From Chryseobacterium phosphatilyticum (lineage in GTDB: Bacteria > Bacteroidota > Bacteroidia > Flavobacteriales > Weeksellaceae), in NCBI RefSeq assembly GCF_002899825.2, contig NZ_PPED02000002.1, forward strand, positions 124,001 through 188,000: a DNA stretch of 64,000 nt, in the 5' to 3' direction. This document shows positions 17,317-25,296 of this stretch, one piece after another (the stretch's first letter is position 1; each line of letters starts with the position of its first letter). The position numbers were made by a program, and so were the translations under genes. The notes beneath the pieces were generated by a model. That model saw only the letters and a list, made by a program, of their open reading frames with translations. It did no database searches and was not told the origin of the DNA.

Positions 17317-17922
17317 CTATGACTTCTTTTTTAGGTTTGTTTTCAGGCTTTTTTTTTCCTCTAAAAATTTGGTCACCAAAGATTTTGGAGCGGTATTTTT
17401 TTCAGCATCATAAGGGCTCTCCGCAAATTCATCCTTATGCTTGATAAGTAACCAGGCGTTGTCCTCGTTATTTTTCATTTTAACCAATGCAAATTCTCCT
17501 TTAAGTTTTTTGCCATGCAATATAAATTTTAGAGATCCGGCATGCAGTTCTTTCAGCAGCTCCTTTTCATCGGAAAGTTTAGAGTTATTGTCCAAAGGTT
17601 CGTACGTTCCACTGTCCCATACTTCTACCTGTCCGGCACCGTAATTTCCTTCCGGAATATTTCCTTCAAAATCTTTATAGTCGTAAGGGTGATCTTCTAC
17701 CATCATCGCAAGACGTTTATCTTTTGGATCTAATGATGGCCCTTTCGGAACAGCCCAACTTTTCAGGACCCCCTCCATTTCAAGCCTGAAATCGTAATGA
17801 AGCCGGGTAGCTGCATGTCTTTGAATCACAAAAATCAGTTTGTTTTTGCTCTTCCTTGTTTTTCCTTTAGGTTCGGAGGTTTCATCAAACTTCCGTTTCT
17901 TTTGATAGTCTTTCAGAGCCAT
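17317..17922 (-). CDS. ligD: DNA ligase D, N-terminal 3'-phosphoesterase domain (upstream fragment of frameshifted ligD)
   Basis: A 201-residue fragment carrying the LigD_N phosphoesterase domain that trims 3' ends before joining. Visible motifs are FVIQRHAATRLHYDFRLEM (metal-binding His and Asp), SWAVPKGPSLDP, VEDHPYDYKDFEG and GNYGAGQVEVWDSG. The frame stops after a run of Lys codons because of a probable 1-nt loss at 17349-17357. Restoring one base would continue into PENKPKKEVIVSEKSF and then the ligase domain, giving one protein of about 852 residues. Its ATG overlaps the Ku stop codon (TAATG), so the two are translationally coupled. Confidence 0.9.
   Translation of the reverse strand: MALKDYQKKRKFDETSEPKGKTRKSKNKLIFVIQRHAATRLHYDFRLEMEGVLKSWAVPKGPSLDPKDKRLAMMVEDHPYDYKDFEGNIPEGNYGAGQVEVWDSGTYEPLDNNSKLSDEKELLKELHAGSLKFILHGKKLKGEFALVKMKNNEDNAWLLIKHKDEFAESPYDAEKNTAPKSLVTKFLEEKKSLKTNLKKKS
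17349..17357 (-). other. ligD: frameshift site in ligD: 9-base homopolymer
   Basis: Nine T on the plus strand (nine A in the gene). With ten A the upstream frame reads straight through into the ligase domain without a stop. With nine it ends at a TAG whose last base is 17317. The site may be a real phase-variable tract, a fixed mutation or a sequencing error. Confidence 0.85.
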
Positions 17923-18707
17923 TACGATGCGGATTTAGATTTGGAATTGCTTAAGCTGGCCTTAAGCTGTGCCATGAGGTCAATCACTTTACCTTCTTTA
18001 GCAGGCTCGGCTTTTTTAGCTTTTATATTTTTACCCTTTGCTTTCTGTTTAATGATTTTCATCAATGCATCAGAATAAGTATCTTTATATTGGGCAGGAT
18101 CGAAATCCTGAGAAAGTTGTTTGATCAGGTTTACTGCCATTTTAAGCTCTGCTGGTTTAGGAGCTTTTTGGGCCGGAATTTTTAAATCTGCATATTCTCT
18201 GATTTCCTGATCAAATCTCAGACGGTTAAGAACGAGTATGTCGTTATTATATGGGCGGATCATTCCGATAGTTTCGCTTTCACGGAGGACAAAAGTTCCT
18301 ATGCCTACCATTTGAGTTTCTTCCAGTGCTTTTAATAAAAGCCTGTACGCATTTTCACCGTTTTTCTGCGGTTCCAGATAGTAAGGCGTTTCAAAATAAA
18401 CACTATCGACTTCAGACTCTTTTACAAACTGATCAATAGAAAGAATTTTTGTCTTTTCCGGACTCGCAGCTGCATAATCCTGTTCATCCAGGACAATATA
18501 TTTATCATCCATAAGAAAACCTTTAACGATATTTTCCCATTTTACTTCTTTTCCCGTATTTTCATTCACACGCTTGAACCGGATATTGGAAAAATCGGAT
18601 TTATCAAGCATGTCAAGGTCCAGTTTCGTGGTTTCAGTAGCAGAGTAAATCTTCACGGGAATGTTTACTAAACCGAAGCCAATGGCGCCATTCCAGATTG
18701 CCTTCAT
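17922..18707 (-). CDS. ku: Ku protein, non-homologous end joining
   Basis: A 261-residue bacterial Ku homologue, which encircles broken DNA ends as a homodimer and recruits LigD. The N-terminus MKAIWNGAIGFGLVNIPVKIYSAT is the hallmark of bacterial Ku. VKWENIVKGFLMDDKYIVLD, SVYFETPYYLEPQKNGENAYRLL and MVGIGTFVLRESETIGMIRP of the Ku core follow. A Lys-rich C-terminal tail (from about residue 220) is the usual DNA- and LigD-contact extension. It is first in a two-gene unit with ligD (1-nt overlap). It is divergent from the Crp-family gene at 18850. Confidence 0.95.
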   Translation of the reverse strand: MKAIWNGAIGFGLVNIPVKIYSATETTKLDLDMLDKSDFSNIRFKRVNENTGKEVKWENIVKGFLMDDKYIVLDEQDYAAASPEKTKILSIDQFVKESEVDSVYFETPYYLEPQKNGENAYRLLLKALEETQMVGIGTFVLRESETIGMIRPYNNDILVLNRLRFDQEIREYADLKIPAQKAPKPAELKMAVNLIKQLSQDFDPAQYKDTYSDALMKIIKQKAKGKNIKAKKAEPAKEGKVIDLMAQLKASLSNSKSKSAS

Positions 18708-18779
18708 TGTCTTACGTTTTTAAAAATCAAGCAATTAACATGCCGGGTAAAGCTTTTGTGGTATTTTTAAGGAGCTTTG

Positions 18780-18796
18780 TTGTCAAATGGCAATGG
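18780..18796 (+). promoter_or_regulatory. putative Crp/Fnr-family operator upstream of the regulator gene (copy 1)
   Basis: TTGTCAAATGGCAATGG. Its first 14 nt form an imperfect dyad (TTGTCA-N2-TGGCAA). A 16/17 match lies at 19587 upstream of the purA-like gene. The dyad starts 36 nt before a -7-like box (TACCTTTA, 18816-18823) and ends 53 nt before the regulator ATG. The size and symmetry fit a Crp/Fnr dimer site; the assignment is inference. Confidence 0.6.
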
Positions 18797-18815
18797 TTTT
18801 TATCACGGAGTTTTA

Positions 18816-18823
18816 TACCTTTA
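18816..18823 (+). promoter_or_regulatory. -7-like box (TACCTTTA) of the Crp-family gene
   Basis: Matches TAnnTTTG except for the last base. It stands 26 nt before the start codon and 36 nt after the start of the dyad, the same distance as at the purA-like gene. A weak -7 box behind an operator is typical of an activated promoter. Confidence 0.5.
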
Positions 18824-18849
18824 TATTTCTGTTTCATGGGTAAAATAAT

Positions 18850-19422
18850 ATGGAAGAACTTTTTAGTTACATCAAAAAATTCGGATTACTGAATGACAGT
18901 GACCAGCTCCTGATTGCAGAAGGAATTCAGGAAATTAAAGTGCGAAAAGGAGAAACTTTTGTGGAAGCCGGAAAACCGAGCCCAAGAATTGCTTTTGTCA
19001 AAGATGGTGTCTTTCGTTCTCTGTATTATAATAAACAAGGTGATGATTTTACCCGGTATTTTATCTATGAAGGCCGATTTATTGGAGATTTTCAGGGCTT
19101 TACCGATCAGCTCCCGGCTCATGAAGATATTGAAGCCATTACAGATGCTGTACTGCTTGTGATCGATTTGAAGCATTTTAAAATATTGGAAGAAAAAATT
19201 GCTGTTTGGCCTGTGCTTTTTGCAAGAATTCATGCTTTCGTAGCGGAGAATAAACTTAAAGTGGCGAGTATTATGCTCAATCAGGATGCCAAATCACGGT
19301 ACATTCACTTTTTAAATCATTATCCGGGACTGGCTAACAGGGTACCACAATCGATGTTAGCTTCTTACCTTGGAGTGACTCCTTCGTCTTTGAGCCGTAT
19401 CAGAAGAACGATCAATGAGTAA
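18850..19422 (+). CDS. Crp/Fnr family transcriptional regulator
   Basis: A 190-residue DNA-binding regulator. Residues 15-115 form the cyclic-nucleotide-binding-like beta-roll (VRKGETFVEAGKPSPRIAFVKDGVFRSLY; FIYEGRFIGDFQGF). The dimer helix follows, then a C-terminal helix-turn-helix (about 155-188, VPQSMLASYLGVTPSSLSRIRRTI). The length and short HTH are typical of the flavobacterial branch. No Cys cluster like that of FNR is present, so oxygen sensing through Fe-S is unlikely and the ligand is unknown. An operator-like dyad is found before both this gene and the next, suggesting autoregulation and control of the PurA-like gene. Confidence 0.9.
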   Translation: MEELFSYIKKFGLLNDSDQLLIAEGIQEIKVRKGETFVEAGKPSPRIAFVKDGVFRSLYYNKQGDDFTRYFIYEGRFIGDFQGFTDQLPAHEDIEAITDAVLLVIDLKHFKILEEKIAVWPVLFARIHAFVAENKLKVASIMLNQDAKSRYIHFLNHYPGLANRVPQSMLASYLGVTPSSLSRIRRTINE

Positions 19423-19472
19423 TACAATGTCATCAGAATAAGGATACAAAAGAATTGTAAATATGTAATAGG

Positions 19473-19500
19473 GACAGACCTTAACCCGCTCTGTCGTTTT
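19473..19500 (+). terminator. possible terminator after the Crp-family gene
   Basis: GACAGA (19473-19478) pairs with TCTGTC (19490-19495) over an 11-nt loop, followed by GTTTTT. It is a short stem. It would separate the regulator transcript from the purA-like gene. Confidence 0.5.
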
Positions 19501-19586
19501 TAAAATACTTCATAGACCTGTAAAAGTAGGAATCATATGAACCCATTAGAAGTCTGTAGAGATATAAATTCTTAAAAAATACGTTT

Positions 19587-19603
19587 TTGTCAATTGGCAA
19601 TGG
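19587..19603 (+). promoter_or_regulatory. putative Crp/Fnr-family operator upstream of the purA-like gene (copy 2)
   Basis: TTGTCAATTGGCAATGG differs from the copy at 18780 by one base. The inner 14 nt form a dyad with one mismatched pair. It starts 36 nt before the -7 box TAGCTTTG (19623-19630) and ends 45 nt before the ATG. Confidence 0.62.
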
Positions 19604-19622
19604 CCTCTTTTTCAAACTATCA

Positions 19623-19630
19623 TAGCTTTG
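19623..19630 (+). promoter_or_regulatory. -7 box (TAGCTTTG) of the purA-like gene
   Basis: Perfect TAnnTTTG match, 18 nt before the start codon. No TTTG -33 box is found at 19-nt spacing; the operator-like dyad lies upstream instead. Confidence 0.6.
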
Positions 19631-19648
19631 TTCCATAAAATTTAAAAT

Positions 19649-20923
19649 ATGGATATCGTACTAGGATTGCAGTGGGGTGATGAAGGAAAGGGAAAATTTA
19701 TTGATCTGATCAGTGAGAATTATGACATTACAGCCCGCTTCAACGGTGGATCAAATGCAGGACACAGCATAGAACGAAATGGTAAAAGAATTACCCTTAA
19801 AATGATTCCTTCGGGCATCTTTATGAAAAGAGTACAGAATGTAATCGGAACAGGTACAGTTCTGGATCCTGTAAGCTTTAAGAAAGAAATACTCAATCTT
19901 CAATTATTTGATGAGACCGTTCAGCCGGAAAACAACATCGTTATTTCTTTGAAAGCTCACTTTGTCCTGCCTACTCATAAACTGCTGGATATTTTTATGG
20001 AGGAGAGTTCCGATTACATCACCATTGGAACAACCAAAAATGGGATTGCACAGGCATATTCAAATAAAATTTTAAGACAGAATGTAAGAGTGGGAGATAT
20101 GTATACTCCGGACTTTGAAAACAGAGTAAAGCATATTTTAGCAAGAGATTACAAGATGCTTGCGGAAGGCAGTTTAGAGTTACCTTCATTGGAAGACATC
20201 AGTAATGAGTTTTTTGAAGCAGTAGATTTTCTGAAGAGATTCAAATGTACTGAAACGGAAATATATCTAAATAATGCTTTAGCTGAAGGAAAGGCTATAT
20301 TGGCTGAAGGATCTCAGGCGGCGATGCTCGATATTGATCACGGAACCTATCCTTATGTAACTTCTTCTTCAACAACGGCTTCAGGAGCAAGCAGTGGATT
20401 AGGTGTTTCGCCGAAAAAGATCGGTGAAATATTTGGGATAGCTAAAGCATACTGTACCAGAGTAGGAAATGGAGTCTTTCCGACTGAGTTATTTGATGAA
20501 TTAGGAGAAGAAATCAGAACAAAAGGAAATGAGTTTGGATCCAATACAGGGCGTCCGAGAAGAACCGGATGGCTGGATCTTCCGGCTTTGAAATATGCTG
20601 TAATGATCAATGGAGTAACTCAATTGGTTTTGACTAAAGCTGATGTGTTAAGCGGATTGAAATCTGTAGCAGTTTGTACCCATTATGAACTGGAAGACGG
20701 AAAAATGATAGCCACTTCAGGTATACTTCCGGAAAACGGGAAGCCTGTACTAAAATGGATGAGCGGCTGGAATGCTGATTTTTCTACCATGAAAAGCCCT
20801 TCAGAATTACCAGAAGAATTAATTGAGTTTCTATCATTTTTGGAGGCTGAATTGGGAATTCCGGTGACTTATCTTTCAACAGGTCCGGGAAGAAATGAAA
20901 TGTTGAAATTAATCAGAAAATAA
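19649..20923 (+). CDS. adenylosuccinate synthetase family protein (divergent PurA)
   Basis: A 424-residue member of the PurA family, which joins IMP and aspartate with GTP on the way to AMP. The P-loop-like LQWGDEGKGKFIDL with the catalytic Asp, NAGHS with the catalytic His, DIDHGTYPYVTSSS, TRVGNGVFPTE and NTGRPRRTGWLDLPAL are all present, so catalysis is plausible. Several positions differ from the usual housekeeping form as I know it: GHS for GHT, and GTTKNGIAQAY where GTT(G/K)xGIGPxY is usual. It could be a second, specialised PurA. Retention of the Asp argues against a PurZ-type enzyme. It stands alone behind a Crp-like operator and is followed by a perfect palindrome terminator. Confidence 0.88.
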   Translation: MDIVLGLQWGDEGKGKFIDLISENYDITARFNGGSNAGHSIERNGKRITLKMIPSGIFMKRVQNVIGTGTVLDPVSFKKEILNLQLFDETVQPENNIVISLKAHFVLPTHKLLDIFMEESSDYITIGTTKNGIAQAYSNKILRQNVRVGDMYTPDFENRVKHILARDYKMLAEGSLELPSLEDISNEFFEAVDFLKRFKCTETEIYLNNALAEGKAILAEGSQAAMLDIDHGTYPYVTSSSTTASGASSGLGVSPKKIGEIFGIAKAYCTRVGNGVFPTELFDELGEEIRTKGNEFGSNTGRPRRTGWLDLPALKYAVMINGVTQLVLTKADVLSGLKSVAVCTHYELEDGKMIATSGILPENGKPVLKWMSGWNADFSTMKSPSELPEELIEFLSFLEAELGIPVTYLSTGPGRNEMLKLIRK

Positions 20924-20960
20924 TCATACAGCAGGAAATGGTACGTTGATAAGATAAACA

Positions 20961-20994
20961 AAAGAGGTTAGGAAATGCATTTCCTAACCTCTTT
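20961..20994. terminator. 34-nt perfect palindrome, bidirectional terminator
   Basis: The 17-nt arms (AAAGAGGTTAGGAAATG and its complement) form a perfect palindrome between the convergent purA-like and astacin genes, with A/T-rich flanks on both sides. Confidence 0.85.
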
Positions 20995-21010
20995 ATTTGG
21001 ATAAAAAAGT

Positions 21011-22342
21011 TTAGTTAACTTTTGTAAGTATAAAACGTTGCTTTACAGAAGGCTGAAGCGTTTGATCCGTGGTGCCGATTACAATAGGTGTAAGATTAGT
21101 TGTTAAACCATTTTTTACCTCTAATCTCAGTGCCGGTGCATTCTTTGGAGCGAATCCAAAACCATTATTTCCCAGATTGAATAACAACCATTTTTGAGAA
21201 TCTGTATTTGAATTGGTCCTTAATTCAACAGCTGTTCCGTTCACTGTTCCATTGCTTTTCACAGTTAATACTTTTGTAGGATCCAGTATGGATTTAATGA
21301 TATAATAACCATGATCTGATTTGCTGAAAGTAAATCTTTGGTTATTCCCTGTAGAAGCTGAATACAGAATGATGCTGGTACCATCTGTAGTAGAGCTTCC
21401 GGAAATATCTAAATTTTTATCACTCGCTAAAGCTGTTGTCATGGTATAAGTTCCGTTGATTGCAGAAGAGGAATTAACAGGTCCATATAAATGATTTATT
21501 CCAGCATAATCACCGGCAGATAATCCAGTCCTTTGCTTGGTAAAAGTAGATCCATCCAGCTTAGTCATTACAGGTTGACTTGAGTCTATAGCAAAGTCCG
21601 TAGACTGGTACATCATGACTGACCCGAAATCAAATGCACCGTATCCTCCGTAATCATTATAAATATTGAAGTTATGACGACTTCCTTCTGTTGCTTTATT
21701 AACATCTACAATAATATACTGATCCCGGTCCGGACGGCACTGTTCATGCATAATTCCCATAGAATGCATTACTTCGTGAGCAATAATTGCGGGGTAAGTG
21801 ATATTATAAATTTTAATACCGTTAACTCTGTTTTTTTGCCATCCAAGTGGAGAACTATTGCTTGTTGTGTAAGTGAAAGTGATATATTCTGTTTGATTGG
21901 TACGTTCTACAAACTGAACACTGGTTTGAGAAGAAATCATATCGAACGCTTTGTTGATATTGGTAAGGAATGTATTATAATTCTGAGTACTCAGGCTTCC
22001 TTGGCTGGGTAAGGTATAATAGACTGTTGCGTTTGGCCATGTCTTAATGAAGGAACTTACAATGGTGCTCTTCTCAACTGTTGATATTTCAGAATTGGCC
22101 TGCATCTTTAATTTGTTAAACTGCTCAGAGCTAATAGTAATATCATCTGCATAAAAATATTCACCATTTACTTCATTAACATAGGTGTAAGTTCCGTTAA
22201 TTAATAATTTGTGAATCTTTGCATTATCCAGGTTTGTGGTTGTATGATCCATTGAACTTGCCTGTGCATTTTCAATATCAGATCTACATGAATTCAGTGC
22301 CAAAACAAGACATGATGATAAGAGTAATAGTTTGCTTTTCAT
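21011..22342 (-). CDS. secreted astacin-like (M12A) metallopeptidase with ricin-type lectin domain
   Basis: A flavastacin-like zinc endopeptidase. From the ATG at 22342 the protein begins MKSKLLLLSSCLVLALNSC, a lipoprotein-type signal; the longer upstream reading only adds nine residues. A propeptide runs to about residue 100. The astacin domain follows, with zinc motif HEVMHSMGIMHEQCRPDRDQY (three His, catalytic Glu) and Met-turn SVMMYQST. Residues about 290-443 form a RICIN-type beta-trefoil (SSTTDGTSIILYSASTGNNQRF; NSNTDSQKWLLF), probably for glycan binding. All catalytic residues are intact. It is transcribed alone from a roughly 470-bp AT-rich upstream gap. Confidence 0.92.
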   Translation of the reverse strand: MKSKLLLLSSCLVLALNSCRSDIENAQASSMDHTTTNLDNAKIHKLLINGTYTYVNEVNGEYFYADDITISSEQFNKLKMQANSEISTVEKSTIVSSFIKTWPNATVYYTLPSQGSLSTQNYNTFLTNINKAFDMISSQTSVQFVERTNQTEYITFTYTTSNSSPLGWQKNRVNGIKIYNITYPAIIAHEVMHSMGIMHEQCRPDRDQYIIVDVNKATEGSRHNFNIYNDYGGYGAFDFGSVMMYQSTDFAIDSSQPVMTKLDGSTFTKQRTGLSAGDYAGINHLYGPVNSSSAINGTYTMTTALASDKNLDISGSSTTDGTSIILYSASTGNNQRFTFSKSDHGYYIIKSILDPTKVLTVKSNGTVNGTAVELRTNSNTDSQKWLLFNLGNNGFGFAPKNAPALRLEVKNGLTTNLTPIVIGTTDQTLQPSVKQRFILTKVN

Positions 22343-22813
22343 ATTATTTAATATTGGTTTGTTGATCACTTTTTTGAAAATATGAACAGCCCTATTATGA
22401 TCATACGCACAAGATTGTAAAAATACATCAATTCCTAAGTCTGATTAACTCTTCATTATAATTCAGCTGTATGTTATAAATGTATTAATAAAAAATTATA
22501 TTTATATATAACATAATATAATGATTGTTTTGTTGGTTTTTTATTCAATAACTGTATTTGTTTCGTTAAATTCTTTATTATATTTTATTTTTTACTATTA
22601 AATTGTAAATCTGGTTATTTCACGGAAGTTTGATATGATGTCTGAAACCGTATATTATACTGCCATAAAGTTTATTCTATTGAACAATTTAATATGATGT
22701 ATTGGAATTTGTAATGTTATGAACTATAAAAAATGTTATCTGATGAATATTTATTTCTCAAAGATATTATTGTCAGTATAAAGCATTGAAGTTTCCAATA
22801 ATGTATAATAAAA
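22343..22813. other. 470-bp AT-rich intergenic region upstream of the astacin gene
   Basis: Very AT-rich, with several short A/T palindromes (for example around 22495-22520), but no gene, clear promoter octamer or repeat recognised. Confidence 0.5.
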
Positions 22814-22835
22814 AAGCGGGGCAATTACCCCGCTT
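22814..22835 (-). terminator. terminator of aspS
   Basis: AAGCGGGG (22814-22821) pairs with CCCCGCTT (22828-22835) around CAATTA. On the minus strand it is followed by T5, 5 nt past the aspS stop. Confidence 0.85.
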
Positions 22836-22840
22836 CATAT

Positions 22841-24595
22841 CTATGCTTTTAAATTCAATTGTAATTCTAATTCGTCGAGCTGTGCATCAGCAATAGCTGC
22901 CGGTGCATCAATCATGACATCGCGTCCTGAATTGTTCTTAGGGAATGCGATATAATCTCTGATCACTTCATTCCCGTCAAGAATCGCTACCAAACGGTCA
23001 AAACCGAATGCCAGACCACCATGTGGAGGGGCTCCATATTTGAAAGCATTCATTAAGAATCCAAACTGAGCTTCCGCTTCTTCTTTGGTAAATCCTAATA
23101 AATCAAACATTTTCGATTGAAGATCCTTATCAAAAATTCTGATAGATCCTCCTCCGATTTCATTTCCGTTAAGAACCATATCATAAGCATTAGCTCTTGC
23201 TTTACCCGGATCAGTTTCCAATAAATGAACATCTTCAGGTTTTGGAGAAGTGAAAGGGTGGTGCATTGCATGATAACGGCCACTTTCTTCGTCAAATTCC
23301 AGTAATGGGAAATCAACGACCCAAAGCGGTGCGAATACATTTCCTTTTCTTAATCCCAAACGGTTTCCCAGTTCCATTCTTAAAGCAGAAAGTTGAGCCC
23401 GTACTTTGTTTTCGTTTCCGGAAAGAATCAACATTAAGTCACCTTCTTTTGCTCCAAATTTTTCGATGATTTTTGCCAGGTCTTCCTCGTTATAGAATTT
23501 ATTCACTGATGAGGTTTTTACGCCGTCATTCTGGAATTTTGCCCAAACCATTCCTGAAGCACCAATCTGTGGACGCTTTACCCAGTCAACAAGTTCATCA
23601 ATCTGTTTTCTTGTGTAGTCTGCACATCCTTCTACATTGATCCCTACAACCAGCTCAGCATCATCAAATATTTTGAAATCCTTTCCTTTTACCAGCTCAT
23701 TCAATTCTACGAATTCCATTCCGAAACGGATATCCGGTTTGTCATTTCCATATTTTTTCATCGCATCTGCGAAAGTCATTCTTGGGAAATCTCCGAATTC
23801 CTGACCTGTAATATCTTTTATAAGTGTCTTGGTCATTCCTTCAAAAACATTCATGACATCTTCCTGCTCTACAAAAGCCATCTCACAGTCGATTTGGGTA
23901 AATTCCGGTTGTCTGTCAGCTCTTAGGTCTTCATCACGGAAACACTTTACAATCTGGAAATACTTATCCATTCCGCCAACCATCAATAATTGTTTGAAAG
24001 TTTGCGGAGACTGTGGTAATGCGTAAAATTGTCCCGGGTTCATTCTGCTTGGAACCACAAAGTCTCTTGCTCCTTCCGGGGTAGACTTGATTAAAACAGG
24101 AGTTTCAACTTCAATGAAACCTTCTTCAGATAAGTAATTTCTTACTTTCTGAGCCATTTTGTGGCGGAAGATCAGTTTATCTTTTACCGGATTCCTTCTG
24201 ATATCCAGGTAACGGTATTTCATTCTCAATTCTTCTCCACCGTCTGTTTCATCCTCAATGGTGAAAGGAGGTAATTGTGATTCGTTCAGAATCGTTAATT
24301 TCTCTACTAACAGCTCAATTTCGCCTGTTGGAATATTAGGATTTTTACTTACTCTTTCAATAACTTTTCCGGTAGCCTGAATCACAAACTCACGTCCTAG
24401 TTTTTTAGCTTCTTCCATCAATTGGGCAGAAGAACGATCCTGATCAAAAACCAGCTGGGTAATTCCGTAACGATCTCGAAGATCTACCCAAATCATAAAT
24501 CCTTTATCACGGATAGTCTGTACCCATCCAGATAGTGTAACTTCTTCATTCAGATTTTTTAGAGATAATTCTCCGTTGGTGTGTGATCGAAACAT
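22841..24595 (-). CDS. aspS: aspartyl-tRNA synthetase
   Basis: Class II synthetase charging tRNA-Asp. An N-terminal OB-fold anticodon domain ([28 protein letters not shown]) is followed by motif 2 ([20 protein letters not shown]), the bacterial GAD insertion (about residues 280-410) and motif 3 ([14 protein letters not shown]). At 584 residues it has the bacterial length. The start at 24595 ([10 protein letters not shown]) is preferred to 24616 because the family begins MxRTH or MFRSH; the upstream seven residues have no counterpart. Confidence 0.96.
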   Translation of the reverse strand: MFRSHTNGELSLKNLNEEVTLSGWVQTIRDKGFMIWVDLRDRYGITQLVFDQDRSSAQLMEEAKKLGREFVIQATGKVIERVSKNPNIPTGEIELLVEKLTILNESQLPPFTIEDETDGGEELRMKYRYLDIRRNPVKDKLIFRHKMAQKVRNYLSEEGFIEVETPVLIKSTPEGARDFVVPSRMNPGQFYALPQSPQTFKQLLMVGGMDKYFQIVKCFRDEDLRADRQPEFTQIDCEMAFVEQEDVMNVFEGMTKTLIKDITGQEFGDFPRMTFADAMKKYGNDKPDIRFGMEFVELNELVKGKDFKIFDDAELVVGINVEGCADYTRKQIDELVDWVKRPQIGASGMVWAKFQNDGVKTSSVNKFYNEEDLAKIIEKFGAKEGDLMLILSGNENKVRAQLSALRMELGNRLGLRKGNVFAPLWVVDFPLLEFDEESGRYHAMHHPFTSPKPEDVHLLETDPGKARANAYDMVLNGNEIGGGSIRIFDKDLQSKMFDLLGFTKEEAEAQFGFLMNAFKYGAPPHGGLAFGFDRLVAILDGNEVIRDYIAFPKNNSGRDVMIDAPAAIADAQLDELELQLNLKA

Positions 24596-24656
24596 AATTA
24601 TTTGTTTAAAATTCAATATTTAAGACTCTGTTTCAAGCCTTTATTTTTTCGTTGGC

Positions 24657-24689
24657 AAAGATAAGATTTTTGCAGGTTTTATAAACAAA
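24657..24689 (-). promoter_or_regulatory. aspS: aspS promoter: TTTG-N21-TATCTTTG
   Basis: On the minus strand TTTG (24689-24686) and TATCTTTG (24664-24657) are 21 nt apart, slightly wider than the usual 19. The -33 box abuts the terminator of the upstream ankyrin gene. Confidence 0.55.
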
Positions 24690-24710
24690 AAAACTTCCTT
24701 TCGGAAGTTT
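24688..24710 (-). terminator. terminator of the 118-aa ankyrin gene
   Basis: AAACTTCC (24691-24698) pairs with GGAAGTTT (24703-24710). Read on the minus strand it is followed by a T-run. Confidence 0.78.
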
Positions 24711-24732
24711 ATCTGTTATATTTTGTCTCTTT

Positions 24733-25089
24733 TTAATTGTTGGTTGCCCCTCTTTCAGTAAGCAGCTGGGCGATCTCCACTCTTTTTGCATCGTTAGCAA
24801 TCTGAAGCGGAGTTGCTGTACATTTTTTATTGATATTGGCTTTATTGCTCAATAAAAAATTGATGATCTTTGTTTTTCCACTTAGCACACTGAATCCAAG
24901 CGGGGAGAATTGCTCATATCCAAGAGTGAAGCATTTATTATAGTCTGCAGGAGCAAAATGTTTTTTAAATATTGAGATATCATCAGAATAAATGGCCTTC
25001 ATTTTTTCCTGAGTCATTTTCTGTGCAGAAAGCATATTGGCAAATGCTAAAATTCCAAATAGAAAAATTGTAGAGGTTATTTTTTTCAT
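24733..25089 (-). CDS. exported ankyrin-repeat protein, 118 aa
   Basis: A small periplasmic protein. A signal peptide (ITSTIFLFGILAFANMLSAQ) is followed by about 95 residues with two ankyrin-like helical repeats (SPLGFSVLSGKTKIINFLLSNKANINKK and TPLQIANDAKRVEIAQLLTERGA). Ankyrin repeats mediate protein contacts; no enzyme motif is visible. A paralogue of similar design lies 207 bp upstream on the same strand. A TAnnTTTG-type octamer (TAGATTTG, complement of 25118-25125) suggests its own promoter. Confidence 0.82.
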   Translation of the reverse strand: MKKITSTIFLFGILAFANMLSAQKMTQEKMKAIYSDDISIFKKHFAPADYNKCFTLGYEQFSPLGFSVLSGKTKIINFLLSNKANINKKCTATPLQIANDAKRVEIAQLLTERGATNN

Positions 25090-25296
25090 AAGAATTACTT
25101 TTAAGAATAAGAATATACAAATCTAAATTAATTTTTTTTACCAATTGCTAAGTTTTACTAATTATTGGGTTTGTATTTTGGGAATTATGTAAATTATTAA
25201 TTGGGAAATGGTAAAATTTATAAGTTTTGTATAATAAGTTTACTCACCATTGGCTTTTGCTGCTTTATCAAATTATTTTCTGGTCGATCTGCTTTT

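Noticed and set aside
17187..18078. Several plus-strand frames of 60-95 aa opposite ligD and ku
   Set aside because: They are antisense shadows of the NHEJ genes, Ser/Phe/Leu-rich, without domains.
18850..19422. Oxygen-sensing FNR
   Set aside because: No N-terminal Cys cluster for an Fe-S centre is present.
19649..20923. PurZ-type (2-aminoadenine) synthetase
   Set aside because: PurZ enzymes lack the catalytic Asp of the GDEGKGK motif; here it is present, and no phage genes lie nearby.
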